A DNA stretch of 27,231 bases from Chara braunii (lineage: Eukaryota; Streptophyta; Charophyceae; Charales; Characeae), in NCBI GenBank assembly GCA_003427395.1, contig BFEA01000207.1, positions 1,401,040 to 1,428,270 of the forward strand, written 5' to 3'. Position 1 is the stretch's first letter, and the number at the start of each line of letters is the position of its first letter. Shown piece by piece: positions 18,695-27,231 of this stretch. The notes below the pieces were generated by a model. The model saw only the letters and a list, made by a program, of their open reading frames with translations. It did not search any database and was not told the origin of the DNA. The position numbers and the translations under genes were made by a program.

Positions 18695-18918
18695 TCTTCA
18701 GAGATGGAACACCGTCAGTAAAATTGGAGGTCAGTTGGTTGATAATGGCTCCACCAGTCAAGTCTATTTGCGGGAGAAGCAGCAGAACAAGCAACTGGGG
18801 CAGGTGTCCAAATAAACGCACTTGTATGCAATTCTCTGCTAACTGGGGCAAGTGTCCCAAATACCTGTCAGCCTGCCTATTGCGAGGATCTGTGTCCTCA
18901 GCAGGCCTAAGGGGGCCC
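18695..18918. other. Intronic sequence with a short spaced direct repeat
   Basis: There is no gene. AACTGGGGCAGGTGTCC near 18796 recurs as AACTGGGGCAAGTGTCC near 18841. I recognise nothing else. Confidence 0.45.
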
Positions 18919-19814
18919 TGTTGCGAATGTGCCCGCCCTAAGTGAAGGCGGGCCTAACAAAATCACGAGAGGCCCTCAGCTGTCAATTTCGTATTTGGGG
19001 TCCAGGCAGTTTCGACGTGCCAGTTGGTTGAGGGAAATACAGGCCGCGCAGCAAGGCATTCCAGGGCCTTCCTGGCCTTTCCAAAATGATGCAGGCCCTG
19101 GACGGGATTCGCAGGCTCATACACAGACAGATGGGAGGCCCAACCGAATGAGGCCCAGTAGCTGCAACAGAGGCGCAGCATTCTGGGGCCTACCGGAAGC
19201 TTTTGGGCCCAGGCCCAGGCCAGCCAGTCTGCGAAGGCAGGCAGGCTCTTTCCATATAGGAAAGAGCTCGCTGCCTGGAGCCTCATTCAGCACTTGCATG
19301 CTGGCGGCAGCGCTGCTGGAGCGGACGCTCGTGGGCTGCTGCTGGCGCTGAGAGGCAAGGTGCTATCACGTGCGGTCGTGCAGGGAGCAGGGCGCTGCTG
19401 CGGGCAGCGTACAAGAGGGAAGACGTGGGAGTAAGCCAGGGGAGAGAGAGAAGGATGATGATGATGATGATGTGAGGGCATATACCTGGTATTGGCGATG
19501 GTCTGCATTGGGCGACATCTTCAAGTACTTCGGGGGCTGCTGACGTCAACAGTTGCATTGTAAATTAGTAGGCAGAGTGTAGCTGTGTAGGAGGTAGGCT
19601 GGGCGCCGAGCGCCTAGTAGGGAGATAGGGCCTGGATACACATGTTGGTGGTGGCGAGAGCAAGCTCTCATTGACATTGGTTTTCAGTGTTACGATTCTT
19701 CATTGGTGTTATATTGTTGCATTTCTGCTTTCTGAACACTGTGATACTATCTGGCCTTCAATGTGATTGTGCATTCTGGACATTGTCATCTCGCTATTGC
19801 TCATTTTCCTTGCA
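18919..19814 (+). repeat. Candidate 5' LTR of element E
   Basis: The 3' end is fixed by a primer-binding site that starts 3 nt after TTGCA at 19814. A plausible start is TGTTGCGAATGTGCCC at 18919, giving TG...CA ends and about 896 bp. Just inside it, GCCCGCC (18931-18937) and GGCGGGC (18947-18953) form a 7-bp hairpin. A (GAT)6 run lies near 19455-19472. No second copy is in the window, so the left boundary is a guess. Confidence 0.5.
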
Positions 19815-19817
19815 ATT

Positions 19818-19829
19818 TGGTATCAGAGC
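19818..19829 (+). promoter_or_regulatory. Primer-binding site of element E (initiator Met tRNA)
   Basis: TGGTATCAGAGC is the standard plant retrotransposon site complementary to initiator tRNA-Met. It marks the start of the internal region of a plus-strand LTR element. Confidence 0.9.
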
Positions 19830-21074
19830 TGGTTCGATCTGCGCTTAATTGATTCTTCGCAATAGCTGTTTGGTGCTTCGCATGAAGTGTGGGGCAGTGA
19901 TAAGGCTTGGGCGTTGAATGTAAGGCGGCCTAGGGTTGTGTGGGAGCGCCAGGAAGCTATGTGGTGACATTAGGGGTGTACGCTGGATGATGAGAGTTCG
20001 CTGATGTGGCATTTAAGCTGAGGTGGAACTGCATTCTGCTGTTGGTCGTGCCGAGGCAAAGACCGGTCATCATAAGTGAACATCAGGTTGCCGGTGAGAA
20101 ATCTGTGGTTGGGGGCAGCATTATGAGGTACGTTGCTCTCTTCCTTATCTACCCTCTTCATTACTTCTTACCGTGAGGAAGTGAGTTTTGTCTTGAGAGT
20201 CCTCTCGATGTGAGGTGTCATGAGCTCTCAACCTTAAGAGTCGACATTCTTCCTGGGCAGCAAGCTGGTGGGAGACGGGCGATACCTCTAAAGGGCCCTG
20301 GACTAAGCACTCGGCTCACGGTCACCATGCCAACCCACTAGGACCAGTACACACATGCTTTGCCGCAAGTCCTTGGTTCTGCTGTTGCGCAATAGAGGTC
20401 ATGCCGGGCATGCCAACCCTTTGAACAGACGCTTTCCAGACCGTCTTTAAATATTTTTGGCAGGGACTCGGTGTTGATTCTGGCTGTGATCGTCGTCCTG
20501 TCTGCGACGTTGGGGGTTGTCCTTAAACTGCCTCTTGATCAGCCAAATGAAACCGGGTGTAAGGCTCGTTGCATGCGAGGATAAATAAGGTGCAGGCGCT
20601 GGCAGGTTCGGCGTAGACTTGGGGCACAGGGGTGGGCTGGATTGCACACCTTCAGACAAGCTGCTCAACCAGATGCTTAGGACATTGACACAAAGTGACT
20701 ACTCAAGAGGGATACAGGGGGAGGGTTGGATTTCGGTAATTGTTCGTTGTGACAACAAATAGATAAACTGCCATCCAGCATGCATCTCTGCAGGAAATAT
20801 TATTTTTATTTTTGATTATTTAGTTGTTACAGACTTGACTAACAACTGACAGCTGCAGATAGAGTAGGACATTCCTTGCTGCATGCAAACTATTTCAGAG
20901 TAATCTAAAAATAGATTTAGTATTCCCTGTAGGATCTAACACTTATTATTGGTTACCGCTTGACTATTTTCTCCAGGCTGACCGAGAGCCATTGATTAAT
21001 CTTACTCGGTTGGGTGTCAGGCTAAGGTAGGATTCAATGTGGATTCTAGTTTAGATCACACTCCACTGTAGTTC
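19830..21074 (+). other. Untranslated leader of element E
   Basis: About 1.25 kb lies between the primer site and the gag ATG. Open frames are short and resemble no protein. It corresponds in position and length to the leader of element 1 but lacks that element's TGGCGA cluster. Confidence 0.6.
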
Positions 21075-23015
21075 ATGAGTGAAGTTGTTAGTAGTGAGGA
21101 GAAGGAGTTAGAGGAAGATCTTAGGGTTACTCGCAGAACTGCTCTCAGTAGACCTTTGACCTTCCTAGAGATAGGTCCAGGAGAGGAAAGGAGGCTGCAG
21201 AGAGAAGCTAGGGAGAGGGCTGCATTGCGGAGGACAAGGGACGTTGAGGCTTGCGCCAGGGCTAGGAGCATAGCTAGCACAGGTGTGACCATGGCTACCT
21301 CCTCTACCATGTCACAGGCCTCTTCACAGGCCACTTCGCCTGGAGTCAATCAGAGTACTCAAGGCTCCATAAGTCAGACTGTTGGCGTGCAAGTCAGCCA
21401 GCATCCCCCGCTCACTCCGGAGGATTATGAGATCCTCCAAATGGAAGCTCTTCATGATGAGTTGCAGCGGCAACTCAGAGAAGTAGAAGAGAGAAGAGAA
21501 AGGGCTAGATTGAGAAAAGTCAGATTAGGCACTAGGTTGCAGGAGCCAAGGGGACTAGAAGAACTAGATGATGCTACGTTAAATCATGTTGATCGGTCGC
21601 TCCGCAACTCGCTACTTTGTGTGGCAAAAATGCAAGTAGTTCAACAGGAACTATTGGCTGAACTATTGGCAGGCCAGAAACGAATTCTGGCTGCACTTCA
21701 GGGGCCTCGTCCAGTCGTGAGGCAGCCCCAGTTCCTCGTAGTTCCCCCTTTGGTCGCATGTCCTTCAGTGACGTCGTCGCCGTTAGGGCAAACCTTCTCG
21801 CCTATGTATGGCATGGCTCTCTCAAGTGGACAACCAATAGTTAGTGGTCCGGTCCTTAGAGCTTCTACGGTACCATCCACGACGGTGGTAACTACAGTCC
21901 CATCGTCAGGACAAGCTCAGGTGAGCGTGCAACAACCTGTCACAGAGGCTATGCGTCCACTGCAGCAATCACCTGGGCAGATCCAGTCTATGTAGTGGAT
22001 GCCCAAGATACCCTTGCTGAGTCCTAAGCCCTTCTCTGGCGACAGGAAGAAGGATGAGGATTTGGATACCTGGGTGAGGACTGTGCCTACCTATGTGAGG
22101 CACAAGCTCACCAGGCCAGAGCAAGAAGTGATAGTTGTTTCCTCTTTTTTAGAGGGATCTGCAGCACGTTGGTTAAATGGCTTGGTGCAACAACAAAGCT
22201 AAAATCAGAATTTCGATGCCTGGGCCCAGGCCCAGACATTGAAGGACTTCGTACGAACTGTGTATAACAGGTGGCATGGCCCTCAAGGGGCTCAGAAGGC
22301 CACCGACACGATCAACAATCTTTGTGCAAAAAGGTACAAGAATGTTCACGAACTCACGGACACCGTAGAACGTTTGCTTGTGGTACCTGGTGTGGGCTAT
22401 GACCAGCAATTACTCCTCACAGATTACATGAGATGTCTGCCTGCGGAGGTTAAGACTAAGTTGGTAAATGAAGCCTATCTTGACCAACATAACTCCGCCT
22501 CTTTTAGCAAGAAAGCCTTAGATATATAGGCAAAGCTTAGGTCCGCGCATCATAGTCAGGGAGATGGTAGGAAAAAGAAGCTTCCCCAAGACTGGAAGAA
22601 GAAGGGTCAACTAATGTTCGTCGACCATGATGGTCAGGCGACAAAACTTGACGACTTCCCAGACTATGGGGACGAGACAGAGCACGATGGGGCCAGCGAG
22701 ACTTCGGATGGGGGAGTTGTGGCGCCTATCAAAGAAGAGGCTAGGGGGACTGAGAAGAAGAAGGTAGGCAGGTCTACGGGTCAAGGCGACCAAGGAACAC
22801 CCGCATGGATAAAACTTGGTTTAGATAACGAGGTGTGGAGGGACCGAGTTGCCAGGGGCACATGCATGAACTGTGGCAATTATGGTCACACATCAAGAAC
22901 TTGTTGAGGCAAGAAGGTCACGACGAGGGTAGCCGCTCCAACGGTAGTGGGCTTATCCTCGAACCCTGGAAGTGCTTTTGCGAGCACTTCGCAGGGAAAC
23001 ACCTCAGGCCAGTAG
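21075..23015 (+). pseudogene. gag: Ty3 Gag with several in-frame stops (element E)
   Basis: The gag frame can be followed from the ATG at 21075 to a final TAG at 23013-23015 without any frameshift, but it is broken by TAG 21993, TAA 22200, TAG 22527 and TGA 22905. The N-terminal third is charged and probably coiled-coil (EERRLQREARERAALRR; DELQRQLREVEERRERARLR). The capsid-like domain follows, with FSGDRKKDEDLDTWVRTV and LEGSAARWLNGLV. An acidic/basic linker then leads to a classic CX2CX4HX4C zinc knuckle, CMNCGNYGHTSRTC, just before the TGA. The long N-terminal extension before the capsid is notable. The final TAG overlaps the pol frame. Confidence 0.82.
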
Positions 23016-23047
23016 GAGTGTTAGCCGCTCTTACTCGCGCTGAGGTG
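22994..23047 (+). promoter_or_regulatory. Candidate -1 frameshift signal at gag-pol junction (element E)
   Basis: In the gag frame the sequence reads CAG GGA AAC, containing the heptamer G GGA AAC at 22994-23000, a known -1 slippery site. A -1 slip gives GGG AAA CAC and continues in the open pol frame (HLRPVGVLAALTR). The gag TAG is 12 nt downstream. An outer helix CACCTCAG (23000-23007) with CTGAGGTG (23040-23047) encloses an inner 8-bp helix, AGTAGGAG (23011-23018) with CTCTTACT (23028-23035), one pair being G-U, around a 9-nt loop. The inner helix begins 10 nt after the heptamer. Confidence 0.72.
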
Positions 23048-26000
23048 GTAACGTTGCCTTCCCCACTTCAGGCGTTGGCCAAGGCTAGTGACACATACAT
23101 TGCCCCACAGACACATTCAGACCCATCGACGCTCTGTTCGAGAGATGTGTCTGAGTCCCTAGAAGAGTTACAGACTGAGTGGTCAGGGAAGGACCCCAGA
23201 GACTCTTGGGTGATGATTAGTAGAGGTCCTAAGGGTGAGCATTTCGTGGTAGAGGTCAATGTAGGTGGCCGCAAAGTGGGTGCCTTCGCAGACATAGGCT
23301 CTATACGAAACTTCATCAGTCGTGCTTGTGTGGACATATTGCGCTTAGGGGACCAAGTGCAGCGGCTTAGCAGAGCTGTAGCTTCTACGCTAGCCAACAA
23401 GCATCAAATGGTAGTAAAAGACTATGTCAAAGACGTAGTCTGTTCCTTCTCTTATGGAGGAGGGGAAGTGAGACACAAAATCTCATTCCTCTTTAGCGAC
23501 AAACTGCCCTTTGACATGTTACTAGGCATGTTCTACCTCGAGGTCGATCAACCTCAGTTTGATTGGGATAGGAAGGTGTTGATACACAAGCTGCCCTATG
23601 GTAGGATGGTTGGACTGCAAAAGTTTAAAGCTAGCAGTCTAGTGGAAAACTACGGCTGCATATGTGCGTCCTTTTTCTATAACTACTATAAGCAGAATCG
23701 TGAGGAGGGCATGTATCTAGTCTTTGTCTCTGAGAAAGGGGAGGCCGTAAAAACACCCCCAGAGATGGAATCATCTGTCGCGCAATATTCCGACCTTTTT
23801 TAGGAGCCCAAAGGCGTGATGCAAAGGGAGGTTGTCCATGCGATAGAGGTTGTCCCAGGTAGTAAGGTGCCAAGAGGACGAATCTATAGGATGTCCCCTG
23901 CGGATTTGGATGAGCCTCGCCGCCAGCTCAAGGAGCTCACAGAAAAGGGATATGATTCGGCTTAGTACCTCCCCTTAAGGTGCGCCAGTAATATTTGTCC
24001 CTAAGAAGAAAGGTACACTGAGGATGTGTATTGACTATAGGGGCCTCAATGCCATCACCGTTAAGAAGGCGGAGCCCCTACCCCGCATCGACGACCTATT
24101 GGATAGAGTGCAGGGATGCAGGTACTTAACAAAGATAGATTTGAAGTCTGGATACCATCAAAGTGCCATTAGACCTAAGGACGAGCACAAAACTGCCTTT
24201 TAGACCAGGTACGGTCTGTACGAGCTTGTGGTGATGCCCTTTGGCCTATGCAATGCACCTGGAACATTCCAGCACGCAATGGATTTTTCATGAGTACTTA
24301 GACAAGTTCATCGTCGCGTACCTCGACGATATTCTTATCTTTAGTAGGACTGTAGAGGAGCATGTTGAGCACTTAAAAATAGTGTTAGGTCTCCTAAGAC
24401 AGCACCAGTACAAGGTAAACTTGGAGAAATGTGAGTTCGGTCGCACCAAGATCTTGTACTTGGGTCATGAAATCTTCGCGGATGGGTTGAGGCCGAACGA
24501 TGCCAAAGTGGCCAGCATACGGGACTGGCCCAGACCTCAGACTGTTACTAAGGTCCGATCGTTTTTGGGGATGACGGGCTAGTATCGTCCGTTTGTTAGT
24601 ACTATAGCTTCCCCATTAACTGATCTAACTCGACTTGACACCCCTTGGGAGTGGACTGAAGAGTGTGAAGCAAGCTTCAGGAAACTAAAGTATGCTCTGA
24701 CACACTATGAAGTTCTTAAACTTTTGGATCCTGATAAACCATTTGTCGTGACCACAGACGCCAGCCAATATGGCATAGGGGCGGTCCTTGCACAAAAGGA
24801 GGGGCCAAAGTTGAGACCTATCAAGTACATGACTAAGAAGATGTCGTCTCAAAAGCTAGCAAAGTCCACATATGAGTGTGAGCTCTATGCCCTCTACAGA
24901 GCGCTGGTCCATTGGAGACACTACCTCCTAGGAAGATTCTTCTACTTGAGATCTGACCATGAGACCTTGCGCTGGATCAAGACACAACTTGTACTCTCTG
25001 ACGCACTCAAATGGTGGATTCAAGTGATAGACATGTATGACTATCAACTTGATCCAATCAAGGGAGAGTACAACGAAGTAGCTGATGCACTATCACGTCG
25101 GGCAGATTATCTGGGCGCGCTGGTAACTGGATTTGGCATATCTGACGATCTAACTCGATCTTTGGTGGAAGCCTATCAACAAGATTCTGTTATGTCTGAG
25201 ATCATCCATAAGTTCAAAGAGAAGGATAAAGTAACTTTTGACGAATTTACGATGGTAGATGGCTTGCTGTTTCTTGTGAAGGCAAGGAATAAAAGACTGT
25301 GTGTTCCAAATAGTGAGTCTTAATGTAGTTTATTTTTAGGTGAGTGTCATGATGCAACTGGCCATTTCGGTTATAGGAAGACATCAGCTAACTTGGTACA
25401 CAGGTTCTGGTGGCCTTCTATTTTGGAAGATGCCAAGAAGTATGTCGAAACCTGCCAGGTTCGTCAACGGGACAAACCCAGGACTCAGGCTCCGCTTGGG
25501 CTTATCAAGCCCTTGCCGATTCCCTGAAGTTCCTGGTCAGAGTGTGTCCATGGACTTCATGGATACTCTTGTAACCAGCAGGTCTGGGAAAGGCACATCT
25601 TTATTATAGTAGACTGCTTTTCTAAGTATGCAAGACTAGTCGCTATGCCTGAAACTGCCAAGACTGATTACGTCACCAGACTGTGTGTGGATAATTGGGT
25701 ACGGGATTTTGGTTTACCTAAGTCCATAATCAGTGATAGGGATGTTCGTTTTACTAGCGGACTGTGGCAGAACACTGCCCAACAGATGGGAACCAAACTG
25801 CAAATGACATCAGGGAATCGCCCTGAGTCAAATGGACAGGCGAAACAAATGAACAGAGTAGTGCAACATTTACTTAGGCACTACATCAAGCCAAGCCAGG
25901 ATGATTGGGACAAGAAACTGCCTCTCATCGCCAGCCTGTACAACAACGCTGTACATAGCGCTACTGGCATGACTCCCAACCAACTGCATCTTGGTTGGAA

Positions 26001-26100
26001 GCTATGTTTTGCCCTTGATTTCCTACTATCTGAGAAACAGACCACTGCAGCACCAGGTAGCATAGAATTTGGTGTCAAATACGAACAGATGCTGCAGTAG
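23001..26100 (+). pseudogene. pol: Decayed Ty3 Pol, truncated after the integrase core (element E)
   Basis: Pol is open in the -1 frame from about 23001 to a TAG at 23801. The protease-like stretch is GAFADIGSIRNFIS. RT follows with frame changes near 23950 and 24285 and stops at 23976 and 24201; motif A ([10 protein letters not shown]) and YLDDILIFS are both present. RNase H follows with TTDASQYGIGAV, YECELYAL, RSDHETLRW and VADALSRR. Integrase has HDATGHFG, but its second zinc pair reads CQVRQ instead of CxxC. The core has VSMDFMD and SDRDVRF, but the catalytic Glu 35 residues on is Lys (NGQAKQMN, codon AAA at 25843-25845). Two more frame changes lie near 25510 and 25600, and there are stops at 24580 and 25321. 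The gene breaks off at about 26100 against LINE sequence, without a chromodomain. It is inactive and clearly older than element 1. Confidence 0.85.
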
Positions 26101-26102
26101 GG

Positions 26103-26948
26103 GACAGGTGGCATCGTCACCTTAACATAGATAGAGGCCTGCTCGAGCCTATCCACTGGTTTAAAGAATACTGGAAAAGGCCGGCCAAAATTTTTGCCCT
26201 GCAATGGCAAATTGCCCACCGATGCCTGCCAACCAAAGATTGGTTGATTGACCACACACGGTTGGAGCAGCAAGGGAAGGCCCTGCCCTGGTGTCGAGGG
26301 TGCCTCTTGAATTTTCCTGGTAAAAACAGGCCCGAGTCAGTGGAAAACATCTTCTTGCAGTGCCCAGCTGCCGTACTTCTATGGCGATGGTGGGACAGAA
26401 TCTTGTAGCATATTGTACCAGAGTCTCCCTGGCCATGGGACTGGAGGACTATATTATTGGGCCACTACCCCCAGTCCTAGGGAAACACGTTTCTGAGAAA
26501 CATGTTTACCTTGGGCAGGCGTTCCGTCCTATGGGTGATATGGTGGAGAAGATGCATTCTGGAATTGGAAGGGGCCAGGGTGGAAGAGGGGGAAACCACG
26601 GAGCAACTGTGCTTACTGGTACAGTGTGAGATCACTGCACAAAGGAAGAGTACTAAGGACAGTTTGAACCTGGCGCATACCAAGGTAGACATCGATAGAA
26701 TCATCTCTCGTTTCTGCGAGGACTGGCTTGGGGGAAAGAGGGAGGGCTGGGTGGCAAAGGTGAGCTGGTCGGGCGACATGTGTCCGCATGAGGAGCAGGG
26801 GGCAGAGCTAAAAAGGGACTACTCGCTGCACTTCCATGAATGGACAAAGGTGGACCCTGGAGATCCATTACGACCTGCCCAGGAGTTCGTTGATCCCTTT
26901 CCCCCCCATCCGTGGGCCCTGGAGGTGCATGTGGGGGACGAGGCATGA
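26103..26948 (+). pseudogene. LINE (non-LTR) ORF2 C-terminal fragment with zf-RVT-like domain
   Basis: A single frame runs from 26103 to a stop at 26948, broken by TAG at 26406 and 26478. The first part, with FALQWQIAHRCLPTKDWL, then WCRGCL and ESVENIFLQCP, has the layout of the zinc-binding domain at the C-terminus of plant LINE reverse transcriptases (W...RLPT...CxxC...ESVEHxFxxC). The usual His is Asn in ESVEN. The downstream part is basic and acidic and unassigned, with RIISRFCEDWL visible. The 5' part of the LINE is missing and the fragment abuts the Ty3 integrase at about 26100, as a 5'-truncated insertion would. I see no poly-A tail. The assignment to a LINE is by motif layout only. 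Confidence 0.65.
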
Positions 26949-27025
26949 CTACCTGTTTGTTTTTTAGGGCTCTGAGCCCGATACATTCCCAGGCAAATCC
27001 AATGTTGATTGAGCCAGGGACGCTG
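26949..27025. other. Short spacer between LINE piece and LTR
   Basis: It holds a small hairpin, GGGCTCTGAGCCC, near 26967-26979 and nothing else recognised. No polypurine tract precedes the LTR that begins at 27026. Confidence 0.4.
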
Positions 27026-27231
27026 TGCAATGACTTGCTGGTTCCAGGTTGCCTGTAGCCTTACTCTGACGAGGCTGTACTATAGTCAGGGATAGATTCA
27101 CAATTTTTGTTTGGCTGAGGACTAATTGAGAGACCCGCCTGTATGGAAAATTCATGAGGGACATATCTGTAAATATAGAAATAGGGGCCCAGTACTACTT
27201 CGATTTTCCTACAGCTACCCTAACTGCGAAT
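27026..27231 (+). mobile_element. Start of an LTR of family A, cut by the window end
   Basis: It begins TGCAATGACTTGCTGG and matches, in the opposite orientation, the first part of element 1's LTRs: the words AATTTTTGTTTGGCTGAGG, GAGGGACATATCTG and CTACAGCTACCCTAACTGCG occur in the same order. It is more diverged from both LTRs of element 1 than they are from each other. It may be a 5' LTR of another element or a solo LTR. Confidence 0.8.

Larger units (their letters stand above)
18381..27231 (+). other. Second very large intron, incomplete in the window
   Basis: From the donor GTATGT at 18381 to the window end there is no exon with the missing receiver segment, so this intron is at least 8,851 bp. 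It holds a U6 relic, a decayed Ty3 element, a LINE piece and the start of an LTR. An unrecognised or diverged exon cannot be fully excluded. Confidence 0.6.

Noticed and set aside
18724-18945. Cys-rich open frame on the + strand after the U6 relic
   Set aside because: It is short, partly built from a spaced direct repeat, and has no recognisable motif or splice context.
1-27231. CRISPR arrays, bacterial operons or prophage
   Set aside because: There are no regularly spaced repeats, and introns, LTR elements and U6 show a eukaryotic nuclear sequence.

Overview
The window looks like nuclear DNA of a streptophyte, most plausibly a charophyte alga such as Chara or another large-genome plant lineage; the species is inference. 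The grounds are GT-AG introns in a plant-type hybrid histidine kinase, dense Ty3/gypsy retrotransposons of chromovirus type with initiator-Met tRNA primer sites, a LINE fragment, a U6 snRNA relic, and scaffold gaps (Ns).

The only host gene seen is a cytokinin-receptor-like hybrid histidine kinase on the + strand. One exon (992-1801) carries the end of the ATPase domain and a receiver-like domain. The next (18231-18380) carries the first part of the true receiver domain. They are separated by a phase-0 intron of about 16.4 kb, and the exon that should follow is not found before the window ends.

The 16.4-kb intron is a nest of retroelements. A minus-strand Ty3 remnant (element C) has its 3' LTR at 1975-3336 and pol pieces at 3378-3725 and 14371-14705. 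A solo LTR of the same family, in opposite orientation (3726-5115 plus 14280-14370), interrupts that pol. A complete minus-strand element (element 1, 5116-14275) sits inside the solo LTR. Both insertions show 4-bp target duplications. Further right are two truncated LTR copies (14706-15072, 17358-17890), a long CT microsatellite and a frameshifted integrase/chromodomain relic (16137-17357).

Beyond the second exon lie a degraded antisense U6 copy (about 18590-18694) and a decayed plus-strand Ty3 element (element E, about 18919-26100). Next come the C-terminal part of a LINE ORF2 (26103-26948) and the start of another LTR of element 1's family (27026 to the end).

The most interesting signal is shared by the two unrelated Ty3 elements that keep a gag-pol junction. 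Each has a canonical -1 slippery heptamer (A AAA AAC in element 1, G GGA AAC in element E) just before the gag stop. In each, pol is open in the -1 frame and two stacked helices can be drawn downstream. This suggests -1 programmed frameshifting for gag-pol expression. Other points are a cluster of nine TGGCGA hexamers in element 1's leader, a lost catalytic Asp in its reverse transcriptase, and a 1.36-kb inverted LTR pair inside the host intron.
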